Of a DNA stretch of 64,000 bases, positions 1-10,916 are shown piece by piece (within the stretch, counting starts at the first letter, position 1; each line of letters opens with the position of its first letter). Position numbers and translations under genes: made by a program. Source of the DNA: Carex sylvatica (taxonomy: Eukaryota > Streptophyta > Magnoliopsida > Poales > Cyperaceae); the NCBI GenBank assembly GCA_964058845.1, contig CAXKVR010000158.1, forward strand, positions 95,407 to 159,406, in the 5' to 3' direction. A model generated the notes under the pieces. It had not been told where the DNA came from. It did no database searches and saw nothing but the letters and a program-made list of their open reading frames with translations.

Positions 1-572
1 AAAGCTCCTAAATGATAAGTTATAGCCGAATTGACTCCATTTAAAATCAGACGATCGAGATGCGTTGACTCAAAAAATACTCTTTTGAGTTAATGCAAAT
101 AATTCAGACTCAATTGTTTCTCGCTCAAATCAAGTCCTGCCAAAATCCAAGCTACTATTGTTTTGTTAGGTTCAGAAAGGGCATAGTAGAGAGAGATTAA
201 TTTTTTTTTAAATAAAAATTGGTGATCAAGTCACTAATAATTTAATATTCATAAGAATTTTTTTTATTTGAATTTCAAATTTATAATTTTTTACGCAGAG
301 TATTGTCTTTATCACAAGATCAAATTCTGATTTAAGAATTAGGGTTTAGGATTTAAGTTGCACTGTTCAGTTTTTAGATACTAATATTTTCACCAGTTAG
401 CATTAAAACTTGCAAAAACATGTGTTTAACATCTTAGTGCAAAAATTCATACAACTACACATTTTAGAAATTAATTGATAAATGTAAAAAAGAACCTGCC
501 AAAAGAAGCGAAAACGAAGGGTTTGGAGAAGGAATTTTGTCAAATAATAAAATAAAATAAAAATAAAAAATA

Positions 573-610
<38 letters not shown>

Positions 611-1194
611 GGAAGGACGGAAAGTATATTACCCCAAAAAAAAAAAAAGTTGCAAGGAATGGAGAGGTTGAAAATGAAAGGACGTACCGAGACTGAACTA
701 AAATGAGAGACGAAATTAGAGGACAGCGAGCCGGGCAAAGATAATATTTTCTCATTATTAATTACAAAAGCTTCTTTAATCATAACACCATCATTATAGC
801 TTAAACTTCTCCACAATACAGTCTCAACCTTCTCTTTATTCTTAAATTCAACTCAAAACTAAATCTTTTTGTAACTTAATACATATATAAATATAAATTC
901 CAGCGGAATCTTCACAATACGGTATTTTGATAAGTAGATTACCATGTATGACAGTACGAGTGATATACCTGATTTTGTTTCAGTTAGAAAAATGGAAACA
1001 CAAGAATTTCTTAACAGAGTTAGAAATCAGAATGCCTTATCTTTGTGATATAAATGCTCTCAATCTCTCATACTTGACCAAAACAGCAAACTGGCCTCGG
1101 ATTCCTGAAGTTTAGTTTCAGAGGCAAGTCTGATAGTTGGAGATCAGATGAGCACTATCAATTAATTAAAAAGTCAAGGCACTATTCTGTTCTG
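1..1194. other. AT-rich intergenic DNA
   Basis: No ORF with recognisable motifs was found. The short readings in this stretch cross simple repeats. It contains the AT microsatellite at 576-608. Confidence 0.6.
576..608. repeat. (AT)n microsatellite
   Basis: About 16 uninterrupted AT dinucleotides, preceded by A-rich sequence with TAAAA-like steps. Confidence 0.9.
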
Positions 1195-1860
1195 AGTAAT
1201 TGTCAAGCACGGGGACGTCAGTCTGCTCTGTATACAGCATCTGCGTGACTGTCCAGTCGGATTCTTCCCAGTTTATGCATTCAACAAGCACAAGCAATCA
1301 TCATGCATGCCTAATTTTAATCATGCAACAAGAGAAGAAAATAAAATGGGATGGCTAAATCGCTGAGATAACTCTAAACAGAGAAAAAGAAATTAGTATA
1401 AAGTGGTAAATTTGGACAAAATCAAGAATAAACTAAAGCACCATATCTGGAGACACAAGATATTTAGCAAGGGAAGTATATGCTATCGAGTGAATTTGAG
1501 CGGCAGGAAAACGAAAAAAGAAAAGAAAAGAAAATCAATATATCAGTTCAACATTTAAAGCATGAGAAACAAGTAGATTGAATATGATTGGCTTGGCAAG
1601 TTAGCATAAGATGCTTCTCACGGGTATTGGCTCTTTGTTCTGAACTCGCTAAGCGCGCAAAATTTAAAGCTACTTAAATGGGGACTAGGAAACAGGTACT
1701 TGAATACCAAATTATAGAACATAACCCACATTTAATATGCGACATGCATTTAATGTTGTTTTCTAGCTGTTCTTCTGGAGTCCTCTTTGCTACCGTTGGC
1801 GGGTCTACAAACTTGTAACTTGTCAGACCCGAAATTTTTGCTGTATAAAATTCACATGAC
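1195..1860. repeat. duplicated intergenic segment, copy A
   Basis: Colinear with sequence at 28915-30860. Shared landmarks in order include CAAGCAATCAT, TTTTAATCATGCAACAA, CATTTAAAGCA, TCTCACGGGT, CATTTAATATGCGA, GATGCATTTAATGTTGT-like sequence and TTGGCGGG. No coding potential was seen. It lies about 1.2 kb beyond the 3' end of the cyclin gene. It may be an old segmental duplication or a degenerate transposon. Confidence 0.65.
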
Positions 1861-2480
1861 AGTATATCTATTAATTAATTTGAAATTCCATATACATTAA
1901 TTTTCTTATATTTTATAATACGTAGGCGGACCACATTCCCATATTTAGTCAGTGTTTGAAAATAGATTGAATGATCCGCGTATACATGCATAGAAACATA
2001 CACAGCATTTAATAACAGAGATATTTTTCGAAATTTTCATCTTGTTATTCATAAAAATGATGATCATATTATATCTATCATTTAACAAATCCAAGATTAT
2101 GTTAATATCTTATTATATTTTATTATTTTTTACTAAAATTTTCTTAAAAGTTCTATCTAATTCGTATTTTTTTTTTCCGGAACATACATTCACATACATT
2201 ATTTGCATATCACCTATGCTTTGCATTGGCCAGATGCATGAAAACTTATTTTAAAACATTGCTTTTAACAGTGAAGTGCGTCTGCTCTACTGAAGAACTA
2301 ATGTGGAATGGGCTGTATCCCTCTTAATTTGCGGTTGCAACATTTAATGAATGTAACATAACAGTTTGCACAGGAACTCGCAGCCTCGCAGGCTTTTCAT
2401 TTTGGGTTCAGTAAGAGAAGAAATTAAATTTTATTCAGCATGTAAAACTTCAAATTGTTCCCACCTACCGTTAAAATATA

Positions 2481-2895
2481 GGGAAAATTGTGAAAATGCC
2501 ACTTCAAAACCTTCAAATTGTGAAAATGTCATCCTGAACTTTAAAATTGTAAAAATGCCACTCCAAACTTCATTAATTGTAATTTTGCCACTCCAAATAA
2601 TTAATGACTAAAATACCCTCCCAAAAATTTTCCCACATCTTCTAACTGCAGAAATTTTTTGGAGTCAACCACGCAAAAAAATTCCATCAGCAATCAGAAA
2701 CCCTGGATTTTGTCAACCACGCAAAAAAATTCTACAGTTAGAAGAGGTGAGAACCGGGTGGGAGAAGAGGAGTTTGGTGATGGGAGGGTATTTTAGTCAT
2801 TAATTATTTGGAGTGGCAAAATTACAAATTAATGAAGTTTGGAGTGGCATTTTTACAATTTGAAGGTTTTGAAGTGGCATTTTCACAATTTTCCC
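2481..2895. mobile_element. Mutator-like MITE, 415 bp, TSD TAAAATATA
   Basis: The termini are inverted: it starts GGGAAAATTGTGAAAATGCC and ends with the complementary GGCATTTTCACAATTTTCCC. The arms extend over 100 bp and repeat a step of the form AAAATGCCACTCCAAACTTC. The nine bases before (2472-2480) and after (2896-2904) are identical, TAAAATATA, as expected for Mutator-superfamily integration. No transposase ORF is present. It lies just downstream of the cyclin gene. Confidence 0.9.
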
Positions 2896-3093
2896 TAAAA
2901 TATATGTTGCTGTGTAGAAAACAATATTATAATATTTTTCGAAGGGCGGAATTTTATAGTGTATATCAAAACTTTGCCATGAGCCGTACGGCATGATCCA
3001 AACGAAAAGATAAATAATCATCTCATGGAGAACATTGATCGTCTCAAAAATTTTAATAAAATTTTGCAATGAACCCACAATATCATGTAGTAA

Positions 3094-4363
3094 TTATAAT
3101 TCCCATGCTTGTCTACTCTCTTCCTCTCTCAAAATACTACTGCTGTAATCCGCTATACTACTATAGTGAGTTCGTTTCACCGGCCGGTCAGGGGAAGAGG
3201 TTGTCGATGTAGACAACGACCTGAACGAATCACTGCTGCTTGACGAGTTCTCACAGCTGAAACATGTATTGATCACTGCATTCGGACTTGCCGGTGGCGA
3301 CTCAGGACAAAACTTGCAGAGGAAATGCTTGCGCTTGCGATTGCTAGCCGTTATTCTCTCTTGTATAAGATCATAACATTCTTGTGCTTTTTCCTGCATT
3401 TAATTACCCAATTAGTTCAAAGTTTATTACTAATAGATTATGTAATTGAGCAAAGATAAATACTGTACCAACCTTTGAAACCTTAATGAGAGATATGACA
3501 CGCTCTGTTTCACCAAGCTCCAATGCATGAAGAAGTGCTGCAGTTGCCCAGACTGATGGAGCATACTTAACCCATCTCCAATCTAACAAAGGGAGAAAAT
3601 ATTTAGTTCCCAAAATCAATTTAAGCAAACAGAAAAAAATGAAAATAAAAGAACAAACACACCCACCATCTAAAACCGAAAGAAGGATCCTTTCGCACCA
3701 GGCGGTAAGGTAATCACCCCTTTTCTCAGAATAGAGAAGAGAAACCAAGGGTTGCACGAAAGACAATGCGGTGACCGAATTCAATCGCCACTGAAGCGCT
3801 GATAAAACCAACAATTCCATTCTTCTAACCGTCTTTGCCTCAAACAAAAACCCAGCACCACCATCTGTACCGGTCTCCTCTTTCCAGGTAACTGGCAGCT
3901 GTAGGTCAAGGATGAGAGGTACTTGGGTCTCTTCTATCTTGGCCGCTAAAGAGAGACAAGCAACTGCCACAAGGCGGCCCATCCATGGTTTGTCAGGTTG
4001 CAACTGTAATACCCCACTTAAGAAACATCGGTCGAGGTAGTTGACAGAGAGAAGAGTGGTTTGTGTAGTGAAACCGTGCGTCAACACGGCACATGCTACC
4101 CATGCGACCATGTCTCTTCTCGCCCCAGAGAAGAGGTAACCGAGAGAACATGATGTTTGGTTTGCTGTTTGGGCTTTTGGGTTGGTCTCTGTTTCTTTGT
4201 GGGAGAGAGAAGACAGGAGGTGTAGATTGGTTTCTCTCTCTTCTTCAGCCATGGAGGCCGGTGTGGTTGTTTCTATCTCTTCATTTTCTTCACGGTGGTG
4301 ATCAAGGAAGTCTAGGTGCTCTTCTTCACAATAAAGGGGGTCGATCATGGTGGAAAATGCCAT
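3094..4363 (-). CDS. D-type cyclin, CYCD3-like, three exons
   Basis: A G1 cyclin that would bind a CDKA-type kinase and promote Rb phosphorylation and S-phase entry in the nucleus. Exons read on the minus strand are 4363-3667, 3582-3473 and 3393-3094, giving 368 residues, the usual CYCD3 size. Both introns have GT donors and AG acceptors, in phase 1 and phase 0. Visible motifs are the Rb-binding LxCxE as LYCEE (residues 10-14), an acidic N-terminus, and a cyclin box from about residue 82 to 192 with NYLDR (108-112), DKPWM and KIEETQVP (142-149). FEAKT and RMELLVLSALQW follow, then a C-terminal cyclin fold (SVWATAALLHALEL, ECYDLIQ) and a Ser-rich tail. Oddities are a Gly/Thr-rich insertion before FEAKT (about residues 160-171) and a shortened linker before ECYDL. 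A second Met at residue 6 is an alternative start. The CYCD3 subclass is inferred from the motifs. The long exon 1 may reflect loss of an intron present in relatives. Confidence 0.9.
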
Positions 4364-4496
4364 TTTTTAACCTAAAACGCGCAAGGATTTACAGTCGGGT
4401 GATGTTGCACAGAGTCACTGCTGGCATGCGAGACGGGTGGTTGATCGAATTGCAGAGAAGATTCAAGGCTTTCAAGGTCAGTGAATTGGTTGCGAA

Positions 4497-4506
4497 GATA
4501 TATAAA
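4497..4506 (-). promoter_or_regulatory. possible TATA box of the cyclin gene
   Basis: On the minus strand this reads TTTATATATC, about 135 bp upstream of the cyclin ATG at 4363, a plausible TATA distance given a 5' UTR of about 100 bases. AT-rich DNA produces such matches often, so this is only a candidate. Confidence 0.3.
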
Positions 4507-4619
4507 GGGTCTCTGTTTTAGTTGTCTCTCATGAACGTTATAATGTTATCTTATTCCTACGGGAATGTTGATAAATAATAAAATACTTAGTCCACTGGCA
4601 GCTGCTGTCAGCTTATCAA

Positions 4620-5565
4620 AAAAAAAAAAAAAAAATACTTAGTCCTATTAAATGCTGCACATAGTGATTTGAATGCTATCTATTATTATGCAGATTATTT
4701 TAGAGGACGGGAAATTAATGAAGCACGGGACTTGCCAGTTTAAACTTCACTAATTTATATGCCATTTCCACCTATCTCGGGTCCAAATGGGCTATCATAA
4801 TTGCATCTGTGGCGCAATTATGATATGCAGCCTTGACCTCGAATATGAATCAGACACATCAAAATCACACCGCAATTGTTTTAGAAACTATTTAAAAAAA
4901 ATTGCGCGATTCTGGTCGAATACTCGAATAGTTGAAACTTGAAATCGAGTATTACAGTGGGCAGAGGTAGACATGGTCAAAATACATACCAGCATAAAAT
5001 ACTACCAGAATTTAAGTTGTACCATTGTAAAATAGTTTAGTTTTTTTTTAAAAGAATGAAAGTCAAGCATATAATATCTTTATAAAAAGTACGAGGATCA
5101 ATTATTTATAGAGTCTATGATATTTTACTATAGAATATATAATCATCTTTAATTTTTGAAAAAAAAAAAATGAGATCAATTGACCCATTTGCTCCATATC
5201 CGTCTGCCTCTATAGTTGTACCATAAATTCATCCTTCAGAGAGAGCTAAATCCCGAATCCAAATCTTCTGAGGTAACAGACTATTTCTGTTTAGATCATT
5301 CGGTTCGGCCGAGCCGGCCAATTCGACCCGATGTAGAATGTACATGATATTTTTAATATTCGTACAAATTTTGATCAGATGGTCCGGATCTAAACAAATA
5401 TTATTGTAACCTCTTGGGTGATGTGAATTTGCTAAATCCTTGTCCTCTCAAATTGTCCACGTCGCTGGGGCCTTTTTGATGAACCAAAAGTCTTTAAGTA
5501 GCTTGATATGCTATTCGGCAAGTTTTACAAAGTTGATAAAGATATTGACAACTTTATTTTGACTT
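4620..5565. other. intergenic DNA upstream of the cyclin gene
   Basis: No ORF, RNA gene or clear repeat was recognised. It contains a poly-A tract near 4620. Any distal regulatory sequence of the cyclin would lie here, but I see no element I can support. Confidence 0.5.
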
Positions 5566-5965
5566 GAGTGAATCTGTGGTATCATGCATAGGACCGATTG
5601 ATTCGTAATACGGATCAATATTTTTATTTTATTTTAATGATCAATTCAAACTGTTCAACATGATTTTCATATTAATATGTACTTGAAAATTAAATTTTAT
5701 ATTTTTTATAATTTTTTACTATTTTTTTAAGACGTGTGGAAAATCACTTGATCCGAAAGTTCTAAACCAACCAAAAACAATGATTTTCTACTCATCTTAA
5801 AAATTAGTAAAAAAATTCTAAAAAATATAAAATTTGATTTGCAAAGACATATTCATATGAAAATCATGTTGAACAGTTCGGATTGACTATTAGAATTTTA
5901 AAAACAAAAATATTGATCCGTATGACGGACCAATCCGTACTATGCATAGCACTGTAGACTCACTC
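5566..5965. mobile_element. Mutator-like palindromic MITE, 400 bp, core type 1
   Basis: The ends are GAGTGAATCTGTGG and its near-complement CTGTAGACTCACTC. The arms pair almost to the centre (for example ACGGATCAATATTTTT against AAAAATATTGATCCGT). The flanking 9-mers TTTTGACTT and TTTTGATTT differ at one base and fit a 9-bp TSD. The core contains CATATTAATATGTACTTG and poly-T/poly-A blocks shared with elements at 19.5, 31.2 and 46.5-47.6 kb. Confidence 0.85.
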
Positions 5966-6367
5966 TTTTGATTTTACGCAACATATACAAGTTATATATA
6001 TTTTTTATTTTAACTATATTGTCGTAGGCGCTGCATGAAACTAGTTAAAACGGTACTGTCAATATTTTACATTAGCCATTGCCGAAAATGGATGGCGGTT
6101 TTTCTCAGATGAGCTTCATGCATGCAGCTTGGAGTTCCTTTCCAATCATGCTCTGGTAATTACTATTAGAATGAAATTTATTTACTTGGAAACAATCGTG
6201 TATACTTACAAGTTACAACAATAGTGGAGTACTTTTTATTTAAATAAAAAGCTTCTTTGCTTACAAAAATATCATTGCATATGCAATGAACATTCAAACA
6301 GATCATGCAGAGCCGGATTTTTAAACTATGGAATCAAATGTAAGCTATATCTTAAACAAACATATAT

Positions 6368-6780
6368 GAGTAGAACTAGGGTGTTCTTAAGCTCACCAAA
6401 GTGTTTGGTGAGCTTAATTCCAGAACCCATCAAATTTGTTTCAAATGACAAATCTGAACCGTTGAAATTCGTCTATCTTTCAAGTGATGAGTCTACATGT
6501 GAAAATTTTAAACATTCGAATTAATTTAATATAAAGTCAAGCGGTCAAAAAACGTTCAAAAAATGAATGCACTAAAATTAATTTATTAACCTTCTAATTT
6601 TGACCAATTGACTTTATACTAAACTAATACAAATGTTTAAAAATTTCACATGTAGATGCATCACACGTAAGATAGGTGGTTTCTAACGGTTCGGATTCAT
6701 CATTTGAAATCGATTTGATAGATTTTGGAGTTAAACTCACCAAACACTTTGGTGAGCTTAAGAACACCCTAGTTCTACTC
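6368..6780. mobile_element. Mutator-like palindromic MITE, 413 bp, TSD AACATATAT
   Basis: Terminal arms of about 45 bp are nearly perfect: GAGTAGAACTAGGGTGTTCT begins the element and AGAACACCCTAGTTCTACTC ends it. Pairing continues with lower identity through the element. Perfect 9-bp TSDs flank it. A small hairpin (CACCAAAGTGTTTGGTG) sits inside each arm. The core (ACCGTT, CACATGTAGA-like and GTCAAGCGGTCAA blocks) is shared with elements at 15.05 and 29.35 kb. Confidence 0.93.
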
Positions 6781-7310
6781 AACATATATAGTCATTGTTA
6801 ATCATGTTGCAGTTATTGACATTGCCAATAAATACAACAATACTTGCAAAACAAAGTAATTATTTGCAATCAGTAAGAGATATCATGGTTCTAATGATAT
6901 TAGAGACCTTGTAGGATGTCTGTGTAAAATGTGTTGCTTTGTACTTCAGTTATTTTCTCTCTGTAAAAGAACTAAAGAAGGCAAGCGAAACCTCGCCATC
7001 AAATTATTCCACAATCATTTTAACTGTGGGCCTAAATGTTGTTTGGTTTGAGATTAGTGATTGTAAGGAATTTTGATATGGTGTTCGTTTGAGTAGATTT
7101 GGATAATCAAGATGAAGTACAATTTGATTAATATTAAGTACATTATTTACTAGTCTGGATATAACAGGCAAAATTTACAAGAGAAATATCATAACAAGAA
7201 ACTTGCAAATAAGGCAATACAAATTAAGAAAAGTAAATGAAAAATAAAATTGGTGGCCAGAAGTTATGGTTCCAAACTTCCTGTGAAATTTTAACATGAA
7301 CAGAAAGACT
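6781..7310. other. intergenic DNA between MITE and copia element
   Basis: AT-rich, with no recognisable gene. It ends in the GAACC target copy at 7311-7315. Confidence 0.5.
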
Positions 7311-7315
7311 GAACC

Positions 7316-7659
7316 TGTGATAAATCAAGAACACCAAACTCTCAAAAAACTCCCTCCCACCCAGAATTTTATTTCATCAAAATATAGTTTTACAGTGGTT
7401 TTTTTTTTTTTTTTTCTTTCTTACATATTCTGTCTTCACATCCTACATTTATCATGCTCTATATTTCATATTTTTGGAAACTAAAAATTACATTCTATAC
7501 TTAGATTATACCAGCACTATTGCCTAACTACAATATAATTACATTTGATTACTCCAATATGCTGATATGTCTTTCCTTTTACTTCATGCTTTTCTATTCT
7601 TGGACGCCAGATTTTCTCTGCTCTGTTTCCCAACTCGTGCCAGCTTGCTTCCTTTGACA
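7316..7659 (-). repeat. 3' LTR of copia element
   Basis: 344 bp. On the minus strand it begins TGTCAAAGGAAGC and ends TCACA next to the GAACC target copy. It matches the 5' LTR with scattered substitutions and a longer poly-T tract at about 7399-7416. Confidence 0.93.
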
Positions 7660-7734
7660 CTCCCCCTCAAGCTGATACGTATATGTCCAGCTTGCTTCCT
7701 TTGACACTCCCCCTCAAGCTGATACGTATATGTC
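7641..7734. repeat. 47-bp perfect tandem duplication across LTR/PPT junction
   Basis: 7641-7687 and 7688-7734 are identical. Each copy holds the first 19 bases of the LTR, the polypurine tract and adjacent internal sequence (GCTGATACGTATATGTC). The element therefore carries two consecutive PPT/LTR junctions, the inner one followed by only a truncated LTR start. Confidence 0.95.
7660..7671 (-). other. polypurine tract next to 3' LTR
   Basis: The minus strand reads CTTGAGGGGGAG directly before the LTR TG. It primes plus-strand DNA synthesis in reverse transcription. A second copy lies in the 47-bp tandem duplication. Confidence 0.85.
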
Positions 7735-8445
7735 CTTCATTCCTAGCCTGTTAATTGACTCATCAAAGATTTTACTTGACACATGTTTGATTAGTACATC
7801 TGCAAGTTGCTCATTAGATCGCACAAATGACATTGATATAATTTTGGCATCTAATTTTTCTTTAATGAAATGTCGATCAATTTCTACATGCTTTGTTCTA
7901 TCATGTTGTACGGAATTGTGAGAAATATCTATGGTTGCTTTGTTATCGCAAAATAATTTCATCTCAGATTGTGGTTCAAATCCTAATTCCGTTAAAAAAT
8001 TTCTTAGCCACAGTAACTCACAAATTGCTTTGACCATGCCTCGGAATTCTAACTCAGCGCTTGAGAGAGTCACCACATTCTGATTTTTTGATTTCAAAGT
8101 GACCAAATTACCTCCTATGAAGGTAAAATATCCTGCCATTGATCATCAATCCATCACACATCCTGCCCAATCTGCATCACTGTATGCAACAACTTGAAGA
8201 TGCAAATTTTTTCTGAAAACTATACCTTTCCCTGGTGTACCTTTAAGATACCTGATAATTCTCATTACAGCTTCTAAATGTTCCTCCTTCGGAGAGTGTA
8301 TGAACTGACTTACCACACTCACAGCATACGCAATGTCAGGTCTTGTGTGAGAAAGGTAGATAATTTTTCCCACCAATCTTTGGTATCTGTTTATATTTGT
8401 AGGGGTGTGATCAGTGTAAGCTTCTAATTTTAAGTTTGGAATCAT
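7714..8445 (-). pseudogene. copia RNase H pseudogene
   Basis: Same frame as the reverse transcriptase. 8445-8146 contains the connection region (YQRLVGKIIYLSHTRPDIAY, MRIIRYLKGTPGKG) and the first catalytic Asp in YSDADWAGC. Two adjacent TGA codons then interrupt. 8139-7714 continues with SSAELEFRGM (catalytic Glu), FCDNKATI (Asp) and RTKHVEIDRHFI. It ends next to the tandemly duplicated PPT. Confidence 0.9.
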
Positions 8446-8511
8446 TGGTGTATCAACAGGTTTACAATCTAACTTTCCTGTTTCAGTAAGGAGATCAAGT
8501 ATATATTTTCT

Positions 8512-9561
8512 CTACGATAGAAAAATTCCTTCTTTACTTCGGGTCACCTCTATTCCGAGAAAATATTTCGACCCGCCCAAGTTTTTCATTTCAAATTCTC
8601 TAAATAATTTTTCCTCTAACCTTTTTATTTTCTCCTTGTCATTACCAGTTATGATCATGTCATCGACATAAATTATTAAAATAGCAATTTTACCTTGAGC
8701 CATTTTATAAAACATTGTGTGATCTGAATCACTCTGGATATATCCATACCTTTTCATGGCCTGACTGAATCTTCCGAACCAGGCCCTTGGTGATTGTTTT
8801 AATCCATACAAAGCCTTTTTTAGTTTACATACCTTATTTGTTGTGTCAGGTGTTTGGTAGCCAGGGGGTATCTCCATGTATATTTCCTCCTTTAATTCTC
8901 TGTGTAGAAATGTGTTCTTTACGTCAAATTGATGCAGTGGCTACTCAAAGTTTGATGCAATAGAGAGTATAATTCTAACAGAACTTAATTTAGCAACTGG
9001 AGAAATTTTTTATTGGAAATCAATCCCATAAGTCTGAGTATACCCTTTTGCCATAAGTCGTGCTTTGTACCTTCCTATTCTTCCTTGTGCATCATATTTT
9101 ATAGTGTATACCCATTTACATCCCATGGCTCTCTTTCCATTGGGTAGATTAGTTAATTCCCATGTATTATTTTTTATTAGTGCATCCATCTCTATATTCA
9201 TTGCATTTATCCATTTCGGACCTGTTATAGCTTCTTTCAATTTTCCAGGTATGGTTATTGATGATACTTGGTTCACAAATCCCTTCAATGGTTCACTTAA
9301 ATGGCTGGTGGTTGTGTATTTTGCAATCGGATATTCTCCTGTACTTGTACCGTTCTCTGGTACATACCACTTTGGTGGTTGTCCCCTATTCTTTCTTAAT
9401 GGTAATTTAAATGTGAATTCAGGATAACTAACCTTCGATTTTTCAAGAGAGTCAGGCTGTTGTGGAGGATTATCGGGTTGTATTATCTCTTCTTCCAAGA
9501 TAGGATTTTCTAAGTTTTCATCCGGTTCTGAGTTAGATGCATCAGGTTGGTTCAGCTCCAT
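8512..9561 (-). pseudogene. copia reverse transcriptase pseudogene
   Basis: 9561-9010 carries the start of the domain (WINAMNIEMDALIKNNTWEL, GCKWVYTIKYDAQGRIGRYKARLMAKGYTQ). After two in-frame stops (9010 and about 8940) it continues in the same frame at 8877-8512 with LKKALYGLKQSPRAWF, the catalytic ILIIYVDDMII and FEMKNLGGSKYFLGIEV. A further stop at 8512 falls where relatives have Gln. The YVDD catalytic pair is intact, but stops prevent a continuous enzyme. Confidence 0.92.
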
Positions 9562-9748
9562 CTCAATGAGCTGACATATATCTCCCCCTGAATCTGAATA
9601 TGCATAATGTGTTTGTGTCTGATCGGATCTTAATTCTGGGCATACATAATTTGGACTTGGCTCTAAATTAGGCGTATTATATGTATATGTGTCACTTTGT
9701 ATTTTTTTCTATGTTGATTTCAAACATTAAGAAATTAAAATTCAATTT

Positions 9749-10906
9749 CTATTGTGTTATATTAGTCGTCTCCCCCTGAATTGGATTTTGAGAATTTTTA
9801 TAAAATGATTCATGCTCTAAGAAAATCACATCCATAGTAGTAAAAAAATTTCTTGTATTGGGACTATAACACTTGTGTCCTTTTTGATTTTGTCCAATTC
9901 CTAGAAATACATATTTTTCTGCTCTTGATTCAAGTTTTGAGCGAAGGTGTTTTTGTAAATGAACGTATACTGTACACCCAAAGACTTTAGGTTCTAGGTT
10001 AAGTATTGAGTTAATTTTAAGATGTGCAGAGAAGACTTGTAAAGGTGTTTGAAAATTATTTACCTGTGTTGGAGTTTGATTCATGAGATATATAGCAAAT
10101 GTCACTGCATTATCCCAAAAAATATTAAGTACGCTAGTTTCAATCAGGAGAGCCGTTGTAATCTTGAGAATATGCCTGTTTTTTTTTTTTTTTTTCCGTT
10201 TGGCAACTCCATTTTGCTGCGGCGTTTCGACACAAGATGTCTCGTGCACTATGCCTTCATTTTGAAAGGTTGTTTGTAACTCATGATTTATATATTCAGT
10301 CCCATTATCACTCCTAATTACTTTGATATTTTTTTCAAACTGTGTTCTAATCATGGTTATGAAAATTTTAAAAATTCCCTTAACTTCTACTTTGGTTTTT
10401 AACAAATATAACCATGTCATACGTGAAAAATCATCAATAAAAATTACATACCACCTGTAACCAGATTTATAAATTATTGGGGATAGGCCCCACACATCTG
10501 TATGAACTAAATCAAATGGAGCAAGTATTTTATTATCACTCGGTAAATATGTGGACCTATAATGTTTAGCCTTAATACATGTTTCACATACAAAATTTTC
10601 AAGGTGAGAATTGATAAATAACTGAGGGAAAAGTTTTTTCATATAACCAAAGGACGGATGCCCCAATTGTTTATGCCATAATAAAATTTTATTCTCCACA
10701 TCTGTAGCGTTCATACTGAGTAGCGCATCTTCAGTCTTCATGTTGTCGAGATAATACAACCCTCCTTTCCTAGTACCACGGTCAAGAATTCTCTTGGTTT
10801 GGATATCCTGAAATGTGCAATAGTCAGAAAATATGTGAACTACACAGTTTAGTTCTCGTGTTAGTTGACCAATGGATATTAATTTTGAAGACAAAGATGG
10901 TACCAC
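9749..10906 (-). pseudogene. copia integrase pseudogene
   Basis: The 385-codon reading begins in the linker after protease (PSLSSKLISIGQLT). It contains the pre-integrase HHCC zinc finger (LWHKQLGHPS ... CETCIKAKH) and the catalytic core residues HTDVWG (first Asp) and RSDNGTEY (second Asp). The third catalytic residue, expected as Glu in the segment after TPQQNGVA, 35 residues past the second Asp, is Lys here (VAKRKKKKK). It sits beside a run of A on the minus strand that has produced poly-Lys. The core therefore looks catalytically inactive. The reading ends at a stop at 9749, and the next domain is in a different frame. Confidence 0.9.
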
Positions 10907-10916
10907 TAATGCATTT

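Noticed and set aside
403..816. Minus-strand 137-codon reading
   Set aside because: It runs through an AT microsatellite (YIYIYIYIY), lacks any motif and overlaps another frame of similar composition.
2366..3078. Short readings with CENATSKPSNCEN-like repeats
   Set aside because: They are translations of the inverted repeats of the MITE at 2481-2895.
4093..4521. Plus-strand 142-codon reading across the cyclin promoter and exon 1
   Set aside because: It is antisense to a well-supported exon and has no recognisable domain.
10049..10279. Plus-strand readings opposite the integrase
   Set aside because: They are antisense shadows of a clear retroelement domain and contain a poly-Phe run from the A/T tract.
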